Of a stretch of 64,000 nucleotides of DNA, positions 23,501-30,989 are shown piece by piece. The position numbers and the translations under genes are program-made. This DNA is from Ctena decussata (lineage: Eukaryota; Mollusca; Bivalvia; Lucinida; Lucinidae). The notes beneath the pieces are model-generated. The model did not search any database. It was not told the DNA's origin and worked only from the letters and a program-made list of their open reading frames with translations. The stretch is from assembly GCA_963989385.1 (NCBI GenBank), contig OZ022509.1, positions 55,781,431 through 55,845,430 of the forward strand, in the 5' to 3' direction. How positions within the stretch are numbered: position 1 is the stretch's first letter; the number at the start of each line of letters is the position of its first letter.

Positions 23501-26500
23501 TGCATAGCCAAGACTCTGATTAGATTGGGCAGATATCCAGGCTGATCTGAGTCTTTGCTAGGCGCACATGCCACTTTGTTGGTTTTGTCATGTTGTGGCT
23601 CAAGTGTCATGGTTTAACTGTCCTGAGAATTAACAAAAACTGTCATGAAATTTTCAAGAAAATTGCCACTTATCTGACACTTAGTTACGATAGATTTGTT
23701 TGTTCTGCATATGATCATATATTTTTACACCTAATTAACATGTTTTTATTCTTTATTTTATATATTTTTTATTTATTTATTTTTTTTTCAGACAAAAAAA
23801 AAACATTAAAAATTTGAAAGCATTAGAAAAAGCTTGTTTGACTGTATATTGTATCTGTTTTTACAGAAGATTTACCTCTGACTAAGTCCACATCAATTAG
23901 TCCAGTTTTAGGCCTAACACTTCTTCTAGGAGCTTGTTGTATACTCTGCAAAATAAAATAACACACTAAGTTCAAGGTTTCAGATAAGCTGTGGATTGGA
24001 GGATAATTCTTGAGAAAAAATGTTCTTACTTCTCAAACAAAAAAATGAAAAATAAAGAAATAAATAAAAATAATAATAATAAAATAAAATACAAATAAAA
24101 AATGTGCATAATTTGTGGATTTTCAACAAATTCATGAGAAGCTTATGCATTAGTGAATCAACCCCAACAAACCACTGCCTATGGTGATACATGTGCATAT
24201 GTTTTAATTTTTCATCAAATTCTGTTGACTGGTACTAAGATATGGCTCTGGACAAATGGATGCAGACACGGATGAACAGAACGGTGGACACAGATGGACA
24301 ATGCTAAAACTATATCCCCCCTGCCATTTACTGCAGTTCTGTATCAACACAAGTGTCATTAATGCCATTGAAACCAAACTGTTTCAACATTGTGCCCCAC
24401 CACCCACTGGGTACCATAATTTGGTCAAATACTGGGCCACCTAAAAGCCATTACTTTTCCATTTGGAACAAATGGAAAATTAATGGTTTTAGATGCCCCA
24501 AAACTTAAGCACATAAGTGTACATTGTCATGAATTCTACAATTTCCTTTAAGATTAGACCCTCAATGAGAAGGCAAAAATTAAAACAGTAGAGTTGCTTC
24601 CCCTGAAGGGGACTGACAGTAATCAGTTACATTCTAGCAAAATCACATAGTATCTTCTTATTCTGAGAGAGAGAGGCTGTAACAAAATTTCTTACCTTAA
24701 GAACTTTCTGTTCTACTGACTGCTCCCACAGCTGTTTATCATAGGATCCAATCTGAAAAATATTACTTACAGTTTTAGATCAGTTGTACAAATCATCTTT
24801 TATATATTCTATATGATTTTTGGTAATTGTGAATATCACTTTGGATGGAGTTAAGAAAAATTTTTAAAAACTTTGGTCACTCACTTTAAACAAGAAACTG
24901 ATGGGTAAATAGAATTGTGTTGCTTTCATGCTGTTAATGACTTCAGATATTGTAGACAATTCAGCATGTCAGCTAAAGCAATGTTTAACCCACATTCAAC
25001 AAGTTTTGTCCCAAACTGTATGGATTATACAAGATTTTTCATGCATTTATGTTGCCAACATCCCTAGAAAGATGCTGAAAACCAAGGGCAAATCCCGACC
25101 TGGCAAACCTTGATGCACTGACAAAAATTATTTGATGACTATCATTGCATACGCTCAAAATCTAATTGGTATTATTCCGAAAGAATCAGTCTCAGACTGC
25201 CTAATATCCAGCATACTGCAGTGTATTTAACTAGCCAGGGTTCTCTGTAAGGTGTTACAAGACTTTTTGTCAATATTTTCTACATATTTGATGAGAAACA
25301 GCAAGAGTTTGAGAAAAGTTTGAAACAACGCCAATATCAGTGTAAAGGTTAATGTTTGCAGAACTGAAGGATGGAAGTAATTTACATGACTATTTTGGAT
25401 TTGAAAGGCACAGTGCTGTTTACCGAGAGTGGGACGGTTCTAATGATGGGTCACAATGTCTGTTTTTATTGAGAATTTTGGATAATTATCTGGAGCACTC
25501 TACTTATTGCAAATGTTTTCTCTATGTGACCAAAATACTTATCTGAGTTAAAGTTTTGTTCAAGATTAATAAAATGTGAGTAAAAAACTGCAGGAGATCA
25601 GTTTATGACCAACGCACTTACTGACCCTACGTGTCTGAGGCCTCAGAAATGCCCTTAATGTACGCTTATAGTTATTTATCATGCATCCGCTGCAAAATTC
25701 CACAGGATAACAGGGCTATAATAGCATAATGTGATAGCATGTCACTTTAGAACTGTGCATGCATGAAAGATATCCAGCAATGCCTTTAGAAGCAATCTCT
25801 GAATACGACTGGTTAACCCATTCCATTCGGGATACCCCTTTAGGGGTATCTGGGTAAACAGTTTGGATCCAGATCAGGCCCCACAAATGTGGGGCCTGAT
25901 CTGAGACCCAAACTGTTTGCTGCCTTGACATCATGTCTACAAGAGTCAGTTAGACCAATATTGTCAAAATATTCTTGATTTTTGATGCAGGCGACAATTT
26001 CAGCAGACGACAAAAAATACCCAGAATGAAATGGGTTAATACTGAGGTTGGTCAAGATAATAATGTTCGATTGGTTAGATGACATCACTGACTTACATCA
26101 TCACTCATTCACAATGTCCGCAAGTTTGAACAAAACTGTGTTTGCTTTTCATTTGCTTGACGGTCTTCATGCCTTAAAACCTTCTAATGATGCATGACAT
26201 ATAGAAAACCATGAAGGACGTTTTTTGATATCACGTTTACCATGCTCAACCAGAAACACGTCAGTCTGGCTTGGCAAGCATAACAATTCCTAGGCTGTTT
26301 CTGGTCTTGCCTGATAAACTTGATATCAAAAGACACTAACATGGTATTCTCTATACAGAGCTCTAGATAAGAGGGAGTATCTGATGATAATTAAGGATAA
26401 TTTTTCTCATTTCTCATCGAAACCATATGTTGTGACCCCTCATCTGAACCGTCTCGTCGAGACGGTTCAGATGAGGGGTCACAACATATGTTTTTATGCA

Positions 26501-26639
26501 GAATTAACAAAAATTATCCCTAATTATCACCAAATACTCCCTCTTATCTAGAGCTCTGTCTATATGTGCGCTAATTAGGTTAAATGTGGTAACTCACCTT
26601 CTGTTGATACCATGCAACAGAGTCATGGATTTTTTCCAT
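8368..26639 (-). CDS. phtf: PHTF family membrane protein, 5' eight coding exons (gene runs off left edge)
   Basis: Joined exons, in transcript order: 26639-26598, 24752-24696, 23945-23876, 22131-22035, 20368-20254, 19080-18962, 12877-11467, 8562-8368. They total 2106 nt, exactly 702 codons, with every phase matching and all introns GT-AG. The N-terminus reads MEKIHDSVAWYQQK then IGSYDKQLWEQSVEQK, the WYQKKIG...W...EQ signature of PHTF proteins, followed by GLIDVDLVRG, STFTKAKPQVPWT and a tryptophan pair before the first membrane segment. Two hydrophobic segments lie in exons 5 and 6. A long Ser/Asp/Glu-rich linker follows. In mammals PHTF1 is an ER multi-pass protein that binds FEM1B in male germ cells; despite its name it is not a proven transcription factor. 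The C-terminal membrane region of the family is not in the window. The linker is much longer than I recall for vertebrate PHTF. Family call is strong; function in this animal is inferred. Confidence 0.93.
8967..9531. mobile_element. Foldback MITE, family F2 (CAGAGCTCTAGATAAGAGGG), with nested element
   Basis: Left end CAGAGCCCTAGATAAGAGGG, right end the complement, flanked by ATAAT on both sides (5-bp target duplication). The inner palindrome around ATGTTGTGACCCCTCATCTG is intact. The copy is split by another foldback element at 9005-9362. Confidence 0.82.
9005..9362. mobile_element. Nested foldback element inside F2
   Basis: Ends GGCCAACCTTAGAAATAAAT and a complementary right end, with subterminal GTTTCCCCTTACGCGACC paired to GGTCGCGTAAGGGGAAAC. 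The flanks carry TTAGG on both sides, consistent with a 5-bp duplication. Confidence 0.7.
9615..9966. mobile_element. DNA element with CAGGGCTGTGGAAAT ends, copy i
   Basis: 352 bp, ends CAGGGCTGTGGAAAT and ATTTCCACAGCCCTG, inner motifs CTTGTCCATGGACAAGT. Flanks ACATGAA and ACATCAA suggest a 7-bp target duplication with one change. A second copy is at 22918-23303. Confidence 0.78.
10366..11450. mobile_element. HINE/pearl-type element (HINE3) next to PHTF exon 7 donor
   Basis: Starts AAAAGGCCATTGGCC, then an 11-bp repeat GTCACCCGACG (10385-10395) whose exact complement closes the element at 11440-11450. The core has three units of about 150 bp (10968-11340) with GGAGTTGCGGGGACAAG and CCACATGCACATCTTCA, followed by a GGAC/GGAAGGAC microsatellite (11357-11391). 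Its right edge is 10 bp from the exon 7 donor hexamer. The left end is homologous to that of 27082-28014, whose core is different. Confidence 0.8.
11467..12877 (-). CDS. phtf: PHTF coding exon 7, long disordered linker
   Basis: One exon of 470 codons plus one base. It begins (R)DGWRRNRSLSQRGS and is rich in Ser, Asp, Glu, Lys and Arg, without predicted folded domains: a cytosolic acidic/serine linker. Visible tracts are SSEEEDIETV, a basic stretch then SESDTETDDEAGS, a run of six glycines, and RKSSRGVSSSEGETEAQ. Donor GTAAGT (11466-11461), phase 0. The SDTETDD patch resembles the acidic patch before the conserved C-terminal half in PHTF. The exon accounts for two thirds of the coding sequence seen and appears longer than the equivalent vertebrate region. 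A 1.07 kb mobile element abuts the donor side of this exon. Confidence 0.88.
12960..13120. mobile_element. Foldback MITE fragment, family F4
   Basis: Contains CCAAATGATGCAGCTGGAATG, CTGATCAGACTGCTCAGTC and GTTTGCACTGTTTGCTCAAA-like sequence of the F4 core with a shortened hairpin. In PHTF intron 6. Confidence 0.55.
13734..13966. mobile_element. MITE with GGGCCCGGTTGTTCAAA ends
   Basis: Left GGGCCCGGTTGTTCAAAACT, right TTTGAACAACTGGGC, with a central palindrome around GAGCAGCTTTTGCATTGC. About 233 bp, in PHTF intron 6. Target duplication not resolved. Confidence 0.72.
14100..14850. other. Intron 6 sequence; possible SINE fragment near 14290-14400
   Basis: The minus strand of 14290-14370 contains AAGTGGCTCAGCGGTACG, an A-box-like string, but no B box was found, so a SINE fragment is only possible. 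The remainder is AT-rich and unrecognised. Confidence 0.3.
14850..15030. mobile_element. Foldback MITE, family F2
   Basis: CAGAGCTTTAGATAAGAGGG to its complement, flanked by GGTTT on both sides (5-bp duplication). Central hairpin of more than 30 paired bases. Confidence 0.85.
15181..15690. other. Intron 6 sequence with AAGT microsatellite
   Basis: A short TAAG/AAGT microsatellite at 15186-15202 opens an unassigned stretch that may be the tail of a retroposon. No coding signal. Confidence 0.4.
15696..15887. mobile_element. Foldback MITE, family F2, left end deleted
   Basis: Begins CAGAGCTGTATTTGATG, lacking the CTAGATAAGAGGGAG block of other copies; right end intact. Central palindrome present. 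Confidence 0.78.
16286..16556 (+). mobile_element. tRNA-derived SINE
   Basis: Head with A-box-like TAGGTAGCTAGCACTC and perfect B box GGTTCAAGACC (16341-16351). The tail, ACTGAAATACTGTTGGTAAG then ACATTAAATC, is shared with the SINE at 20037-20235. In PHTF intron 6, opposite to the gene. Confidence 0.78.
16582..16803. mobile_element. Foldback MITE, family F4, the intact reference copy
   Basis: Ends TACTGTAATGACACTAAATA and ATTTTAGGGTCATTACCATA; centre CTGCTCCTTAAGGAGCAG. It shows the uninterrupted sequence in which the TTAA element at 1158-2018 inserted. Confidence 0.78.
16975..17180 (+). mobile_element. SINE body fragment
   Basis: Shares CTCTCTCTGTCAACCCAGCA, AAATGGGTACC and CAAGATACAGTGGG-like blocks with 30630-30830. 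No tRNA head visible here. Confidence 0.6.
17180..18080. other. Intron 6 sequence, nothing recognised
   Basis: AT-rich, no coding signal or clear repeat. A short GAGAGGTTATAAAGCTC at 18001 resembles one F1 end only. Confidence 0.45.
18081..18281. mobile_element. Pogo/Tigger-like MITE with TA duplication
   Basis: 201 bp, left CAGTCAACTCTCGATATC, right GAGATATCAGGAATGACTG, flanked by TA on both sides, with internal GAGATATCAGT copies. The ends and TA target fit mariner/pogo-type elements. Confidence 0.82.
18774..19016 (-). repeat. phtf: Degenerate 78-bp tandem array overlapping the 3' end of PHTF exon 6
   Basis: The string CCAGTCT or ACAGTCTGG recurs at 18774, 18852, 18930 and 19009, a constant spacing of 78-79 bp. 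Between them CTTTTATTATCTC-like and AGGGAGGACAGTCTGG-like blocks recur. Only the unit that includes the exon keeps a GTAAGT donor. Confidence 0.72.
18962..19080 (-). CDS. phtf: PHTF coding exon 6, second membrane segment
   Basis: Reads ELSLSEVVIPCVVMMLIG, LIHSQTVLTHFSLKPPIRDNK plus two bases of Arg. The hydrophobic part corresponds to the second PHTF helix with its (V/I)H(S/C)Q motif. Acceptor ATTTCAG, donor GTAAGT, phases 0 in and 2 out. A 5'-truncated foldback MITE (19128-19227) lies only 48 bp upstream of the exon. The 3' end of the exon and its donor are the last unit of a degenerate 78-bp tandem array that continues into intron 6. Confidence 0.92.
19128..19227. mobile_element. Foldback MITE, family F1, truncated
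   Basis: Keeps the central hairpin (GATTGGCTGCTTCCGAGCAT and complement) and the right end; the left 35 bp are missing. It sits 48 bp upstream of PHTF exon 6. Confidence 0.8.
19811..19872 (-). pseudogene. Partial duplicate of PHTF exon 5 3' half with donor
   Basis: Fifty-four exon-like bases (19819-19872) plus a GTAAGT donor match the 3' half of exon 5 at 20254-20307 with about five changes. The 5' half and an acceptor are missing, so it cannot be a full exon. Flank similarity extends slightly further (ACCAAT...CT.ACTTAC). Confidence 0.8.
19890..20035. mobile_element. Degenerate F2 MITE
   Basis: Inner palindrome TGACCCCTCATCAGAACCGT / GACGGTCCTGATGATGGGAT with F2-like outer TTAACAAAATTATCCC. 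Outer ends lost. Confidence 0.65.
20037..20235 (+). mobile_element. tRNA-derived SINE
   Basis: A-box-like GGTAGCTCAGAGGGCTTAGC and a decayed B box AGTTTGATTTC. Tail TACTGAAATACTGTTAAAAA is shared with 16286-16556. It lies between PHTF exon 5 and the partial exon duplicate. Confidence 0.72.
20254..20368 (-). CDS. phtf: PHTF coding exon 5, first membrane segment
   Basis: Completes the Trp split from exon 4, giving the family's WW pair, then LQQMSFRF and a hydrophobic stretch WVCLMVLYILQIFTSVMFF that should be the first transmembrane helix, and ends NVGDDITQD. Acceptor ATTACAG, donor GTAAGT, phases 2 in and 0 out. The 3' half of this exon with its donor is repeated in degenerate form at 19811-19872, about 436 bp downstream in the same intron. 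Confidence 0.92.
20390..20619. mobile_element. Foldback MITE, family F3 (GAGCCGTGACACGAGAAAAC)
   Basis: About 230 bp; ends GAGCCGTGACACGAGAAAAC and complement, then CCAACAAAGTGGCATGTGC and ACTCAGATCAGCCTGGGC. In PHTF intron 4. Seven copies of this family lie in the window. Confidence 0.85.
20636..20869. repeat. 117-bp tandem duplication
   Basis: Two units, 20636-20752 and 20753-20869, differing at only about three positions. Each starts AACAGTTTTAAG and ends AATTWGCACAGGT. A recent local duplication in PHTF intron 4. Confidence 0.92.
20870..22034. other. Intron 4 sequence, nothing recognised
   Basis: No clear repeat; the short open frame at 20880-21197 has no coding character that I can recognise. 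Confidence 0.45.
22035..22131 (-). CDS. phtf: PHTF coding exon 4
   Basis: Encodes the remainder of Gly, then STFTKAKPQVPWT, YITFTTVSRVLLFPFHYK, and the first two bases of a Trp codon. Matches the PHTF segment (STF-KAKP--PWT ... R---FP) just before the first membrane helix. Acceptor TTTACAG, donor GTATGT, phases 1 in and 2 out. A 38-bp minisatellite begins about 70 bp upstream of its acceptor. Confidence 0.9.
22203..22491. repeat. Minisatellite, about 36-39 bp x 7-8
   Basis: Units contain ACACAGGGCATGCTCCTTG followed by a variable T-run and CCAACATTT. Length variation is in the T-run. Lies in PHTF intron 3, about 70 bp upstream of the exon 4 acceptor. Open frames through it are repeat artefacts. 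Confidence 0.9.
22500..22740. mobile_element. Family F5 repeat
   Basis: Palindromic centre AGAATTTGCTCCTTCAGGAG followed by AATTCTTTCC, and end GAGTTGCTTCCCCTGAAAAT. Ends approximate. Confidence 0.6.
22918..23303. mobile_element. DNA element with CAGGGCTGTGGAAAT ends, copy ii
   Basis: 386 bp, left CAGGGCTGTGGAAATAC, right ATTTCCACAGGCTG, flanked on both sides by CCTTATT (22911-22917 and 23304-23310), a perfect 7-bp target duplication. Confidence 0.85.
23352..23600. mobile_element. Foldback MITE, family F3
   Basis: AACCAGCAAAGTGGCATGTG to ACATGCCACTTTGTTGGTTT, with ATCAGCCTGGGCATCTGCCC and its counterpart. In PHTF intron 3. Confidence 0.82.
23876..23945 (-). CDS. phtf: PHTF coding exon 3
   Basis: Twenty-three codons plus one base (S I Q Q A P R R S V R P K T G L I D V D L V R, then G of a split Gly). 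The LIDVDL(V/I)RG block is a conserved PHTF motif. Acceptor TTTTGCAG, donor GTAAAT. The split Gly codon is completed by exon 4, so phase is 1. Confidence 0.9.
24190..24530. mobile_element. HINE-type right-end fragment and a small foldback
   Basis: 24190-24315 resembles the distal part of satellite elements (GGACAAATGGATGCAGACAC, then ACTATATCCCCC). At about 24425-24520 a foldback ATTTGG...CCATTTGGAACAAATGG is related to 28297-28400 and partly to 12920-12950. In PHTF intron 2. Confidence 0.45.
24696..24752 (-). CDS. phtf: PHTF coding exon 2
   Basis: Nineteen codons, IGSYDKQLWEQSVEQKVLK, phase 0 on both sides. The acceptor is TTTTTCAG and the donor GTAAG. This is the most diagnostic PHTF stretch: the conserved W and the E-Q pairs align to the family's extreme N-terminus. 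Intron 1 (24753-26597) upstream holds a complete 203-bp foldback MITE; intron 2 (23946-24695) downstream holds two repeat fragments. Confidence 0.9.
24775..26355. other. Intron 1, mostly unrecognised, with repeat relics
   Basis: 25250-25520 contains decayed F2 sequence (GACGGTTCTAATGATGGGTC). 25830-25950 contains a hairpin GGGGCCTGATCTG similar to the F4 core. Nothing with coding character. Confidence 0.4.
26356..26558. mobile_element. Foldback MITE, family F2, complete with 6-bp duplication
   Basis: 203 bp, CAGAGCTCTAGATAAGAGGG to its complement, flanked by TCTATA at 26350-26355 and 26559-26564. Best-preserved copy; its inner hairpin has about 30 paired bases (CATATGTTGTGACCCCTCAT and on). 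It lies 34 bp into intron 1 from the exon 1 donor. Confidence 0.9.
26598..26639 (-). CDS. phtf: PHTF coding exon 1 (start codon)
   Basis: Fourteen codons, MEKIHDSVAWYQQK, followed by a GTGAGT donor at 26597-26592. The ATG at 26639-26637 is the first Met after an in-frame TAA about 50 nt upstream, and it has G at -3 and G at +4, a good initiation context. The exon may extend upstream as 5' UTR; I cannot place the transcription start. Exon ends in phase 0. The WYQ-K motif at its end is continued by the next exon, which is what identifies this tiny exon. Confidence 0.88.
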
Positions 26640-27081
26640 TCCTTGTACAACAATACCCTTGGTAAACTTGTCTCGTAAAATTCTAAATTATGTCTAAAAT
26701 TGAATGTATCCTTTTACAAAGTTCTAGAAAGATCAATAATGTCTTTGTTCACAACTTTTTTTTTTCTTGGTTCGTCACTGAACTCACGGTTACTTCCTTG
26801 TATGGTCTTTATTTGTAAATATATATGAATCCTTATCTAAGATGAGGAAAATCTGTCAGTTTGTTTCTATAACGGTCTGAAGCCTCAATGCAGCACCTGA
26901 AAATAAACAAATAAACATTTGGTCAGAGTTCCAGATAAGGGGACAGGGATAATTCAGCTAGAAATGTGTCTTAGTACACAGATGCCCCTGCCTAGTGCCT
27001 TGAGTAAGTTGGTGCCTTGATTAAGGTACTGCCACTTGTAGGATAAGTAGGTTCATTTATAGAGGAGACTTGTATAATTAT

Positions 27082-28014
27082 AAAAGGCCAAAGGCAAAGC
27101 ATTGATCATCGTTTGAAATGTGACACAAACTGCAGCCCTTTATACAGTTTCAGAGTCACTTATGGCCAAAATAAAAGATATTGTGTATTACAGAACATGG
27201 ATAGAAACCAAGTCAGTGGACTGTGACATACGGATCAGCACGACATGATTCTTGTAAATTCCTGTAGTACATATAGATATAAATCCTCATACAAATTTCA
27301 AGTTGCTACAATAATAGGATCTCTAAAATCTACCTCTTCAAAAATCTTAACCTTGCAAATCTGGCCAAAGTCCGCAGTCAATGGATCATGACATATGGAT
27401 CATCATGAACTGATTCTTGTATATTCCTGTTGTACTTATAAATATTAGTCCTCATACATAATTTCAGGTTGCTACAACGAAGCGCACCTTTAAATCTACC
27501 TCTTACAAAAAATCTTAACCTTGCAAAATTAGCGTCAGTCTGAAGTCAGTGGACCGTGACCTATGGATCATTCTGCCCTAATTCTCATGTATTCCTATTG
27601 TACTTATAGAGAGATAAACCCTCATACAAAATTTCAAGGCGCTACAATAATAGGAACCCTGAAATGTACCTCTTACAAAAATCTTAACCATGCAAAATTA
27701 GCCTAAGTCCAAAGTCAGTGGACCGTGACGTATGGATTATCATACCCTTATTCTTCTGTATTCCTGTTTCACTTATTGATATATAGCCTCATACAAAATT
27801 TCAGGTTGCTACAATAATAGGAACCCTGAAATCTACCTCTTACAAATTTTTTAACCTGAGTCTAACAGGATCACGTATGCACAAATGGGTGGATGGACGT
27901 ACGGATGTACTGATGGACATACATACATAAGAACTTACACACACACACACGCACCTACGCACAACCGAAGCGCTATATGGCCCCAGCATCATATAATGTG
28001 GCAGAGCCATAAAA
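27082..28014. mobile_element. HINE/pearl-type element (HINE4)
   Basis: The left end is homologous to HINE3 (AAAAGGCCAAAGGC, CGTTTGAAATGTG, CTGCAGCCCTTTATAC, GTTTCAGAGT). The core is four units of about 168 bp, unlike HINE3, with GACCGTGACSTATGGATCAT and ATTTCAGGTTGCTACAA. Then come a GGAYGTAC / (CA)n microsatellite and a right end near GCAGAGCCATAAAAG. Upstream flank of PHTF. Confidence 0.75.
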
Positions 28015-28150
28015 GTTATTTATCTTATTTCTCAATCAAAACATACATAGTAACCCCTCATTAGTGAGACGGTTCTGATGAGGGGTCACAATATATGTTT
28101 TTATGGAAAAAATAAGGAAAAGTATCCCAAAACACTCTTTTCTGGAGCAC
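28015..28150. mobile_element. Degenerate F2 MITE
   Basis: TAACCCCTCATTAGTGAGAC / GTTCTGATGAGGGGTCAC is the F2 centre with a shortened loop. Outer ends decayed. Confidence 0.6.
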
Positions 28151-28289
28151 TGTTGTAACAATGTAACAGATTCTTTGTGTTTATGGTGAATTCTTTCAAT
28201 TCTATATTTTCGACGACAAGATCTGTGCCCCCATTGAAATAAACTCCCCTGAAGTATTCCTATATACCTGAAGATTCAAATTATTACTC

Positions 28290-28405
28290 CATAATATAAG
28301 TACCGTAATGTGCATAAGAACTGGGACACCTAAAATAATTCATTTTCCATTTGTCCCAAATGGAAAATTAATTATTCTAGGTGTCCCAAAATTTACGCAC
28401 ATTAA
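28290..28405. mobile_element. Small foldback MITE (GGGACACCTAAAATAATT)
   Basis: Arms GGGACACCTAAAATAATT and AATTATTCTAGGTGTCCC around CATTTGTCCCAAATGG; outer GTGCATAA / TTACGCAC. Related to 24425-24520. Confidence 0.72.
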
Positions 28406-28583
28406 GTATATTATTTCACTGTCTTTATCCAAGAGCTTTCACAAACAAATAACTGATGGAGCAGATTCTTTCCTGCAAGAGTAGCTTCTGGTAAATAAAA
28501 TGGGAGACAACTCTTGCTTGGTAAAATCTACCTCTCCTGGCAGTTTTCCCAAATGTCTTTATAAGTATTACTTAATAGATGAT

Positions 28584-28714
28584 CTTACATGAGTGCGCAT
28601 GTATTATTGAATTTATTAAACGAATTGGGGAAAAAGATAAGATGCGAGGCTATTCTTATCAGTTTTCCCCAATGAGCTTGATAAATTCAATAATACAGGA
28701 GCACGAATGCAAGA
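28584..28714. mobile_element. Foldback element
   Basis: Arms CTTACATGAGTGCGCATGTA and its imperfect complement, then TTATTGAATTTAT; inner TTGGGGAAAA / TTTTCCCCAA. About 130 bp. Confidence 0.65.
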
Positions 28715-29985
28715 TTCTATTTGTCATATGACACTAAATCGCATTTTATCAGCAAATTTTGAACTAAAAGGTCACTATTTCCCCTTTGGAAAACGCGACA
28801 TTTTTATGGACATCGACACATAAGATTACCTTGTAATTTGCATATTTAATCCACTATTTGATTATCGTTTTTAATGCATGGCTTTATTCCACTATCAGAT
28901 GCGAATTCATATGATAAGTAAATTATTTCACTTCTTTAATCACAGAGCTGTCATAAAGAATCAGAGAGCGATTTCTTTCCTGTAAGATAGCCAAACGAAA
29001 TGGGGGACAATTCTTCTGTTGCCATGTAATTGTGAATGAATGAATACTAGTAAATAAATAAATTTTTCTTTATAAAAATTACCTCCCCTGAAATATTCCT
29101 GTACAAACCATAAGTATTATTCCCTAAGTAAATGGGAATTAACATAACTCATTTCACTGTCTTTATCGAAGACCAGTCACAAATGACCGATTTAAATACA
29201 GGTAAAGCACCTTAAATGTCTGAAGCATTCCAACTATTAGTTGTAACATAATCCTATCTAGGAAGTACATATTTCATGTCAGCAGAATAATCTCGCCTTA
29301 AAATCAGGTATCAAACATTTTCTTACATTCACGTTCAAAGGGAGTGTTTCAAGTTTTATGTAAGATAATACATAGGTATTGAGCTACTTGACCAAGACTG
29401 AACTTTAACATTGATTCTACATTTAAGGTTTATAATGGGTACATTAAGTGAAATTTTAAGTAATGAAACAAATTATATGAAACCACTGGAAACTATATAA
29501 ATGACCATGATTCTAATAAAACTGCAAACAGGGTTAACTTGCAGGGCCAGGTAAATCCATTGTCCGGTTGCCTAGGCCAAGTTAATTTTTTTGTTTTTCA
29601 AGTTAAAATGTTTTCTTACTTGCCCAGAAAAAGGCATAACTTACAATGATAAAGGGAAAACTGCTTTTTCTCGTAGACAAACAAAACAAATTCTGATTTG
29701 TCATGCCCTTTTCTTTCTCTGCATCATCTATCATCCGATGGTGCCAGTGGACACTTGAAATACTAAATACTTCTTTTTGTCGGCATACATTTGTATTGTC
29801 TAAAAGTGCTTTATATTTGTACAAACTTACAAAATTTTAAATGGAGCAGACATGAAACATGACATTTTAGCGTTAAAAATATGAACACTAAATGTGAACT
29901 TGACCTTTGGTCCACAATGTTAAAATGTGAGTTCTGTAGACTATCATGACATAATTATAGCAACTGCTATTTTACTAAACCTTAA
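28715..29985. other. Intergenic, nothing recognised
   Basis: AT-rich sequence between repeats. The open frame at 29603-29824 shows no recognisable product. Confidence 0.45.
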
Positions 29986-29987
29986 AT

Positions 29988-30222
29988 GAGCCGCGGTGCA
30001 AGAAAACAAACAAAGTGGCATGTGCCCCCAGTGTAGACTCAGATCTTACTTGGCATCTGCCCAGACTGATCAGAGTCTTCCATGTCTGCCTGAGGCTAGC
30101 TTAGACTCTTATCTACCCTTTAAGCACATAGCGGAGACTCTGTTCAGACTAGGCAAATGCCCAGGCTGATGTGAGTCTTCACATGGGTACATGCCACTTT
30201 GTTGGTTTTCTCGTGTCGAGGT
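29988..30222. mobile_element. Foldback MITE, family F3
   Basis: GAGCCGCGGTGCAAGAAAAC to GTTTTCTCGTGTCGAGGTTT, with CAAAGTGGCATGTGCCCCC at the left and its counterpart at the right. Confidence 0.85.
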
Positions 30223-30354
30223 TTAAATATTGGAACACTTAAAGCAAAAATTTACGATCATTATCCAAAAAATTGATCAAGTTGACTTTGTTATTTGTGA
30301 CTTTCACCAATATTTCATTGCCTTATGGCTTTGTCAGTTTTTTTTTTTTTGGTC

Positions 30355-30830
30355 TGACCCATGAGAGGCGCCATGGTCTAGGGTTAGAGACACTCTTATG
30401 TTGCAGAAAGTCACCAGAAGGTCATGCGTTTGCGGCTCACCCAGGGCTTCATCCAGGCATTTTGGGAATGGGGCCTTTTTCCTAAAACTGGGAAAAAATT
30501 GGCTATTTGGGAATGAAAATTCCAGGTATACCGGTGAGTTGCAAAATTTGGAAATTCAGTATGACTATAAAGAAATCTTGTTTGGGAATGGGGCCCATTT
30601 TGGTCCCCTATGAACACATAGAAAATCCCCTATCACCGTCCCCATCCAATGACTGGTAAACTCTCTCTGTCAACCCAGCAGTAAATGGGTACCTTTTTCC
30701 AATCAGGGAAGCATAAGGCGGTGAAAGGAGAGGGATCAATGGACTCCCCCTTTTGTCTGCTGTGCCCAAGATACAGTGGGACTCTAACCCCAATTGACCC
30801 TACTACCTTTTTACCAAACCCATGGTTAGA
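30355..30830 (+). mobile_element. SINE, interrupted or composite
   Basis: Head-like GAGGCGCCATGGTCTAGGGT followed by a decayed B-box region, then from 30630 the body shared with 16975-17180 (CTCTCTCTGTCAACCCAGCA, AAATGGGTACC). The 30441-30625 stretch starting CAGGGCTTCATCC may be an insertion; no closing end found. Confidence 0.55.
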
Positions 30831-30989
30831 CCAGTATAATTTCAAACTTTGCATTTTCTGCCTTCCTAATCATGACAATGAAACTTTCTGCAGGGGCAGA
30901 CTGATCTGGGTCTACATTGTTTGCTCAAGGACTAATGCCAAGATAAAGTTGCCATGTAGGATCATTATATCATAACAGTAATCTTTTGA

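Noticed and set aside
24256..24444. 62-codon frame
   Set aside because: Made from the distal part of a satellite-bearing element; no protein character.
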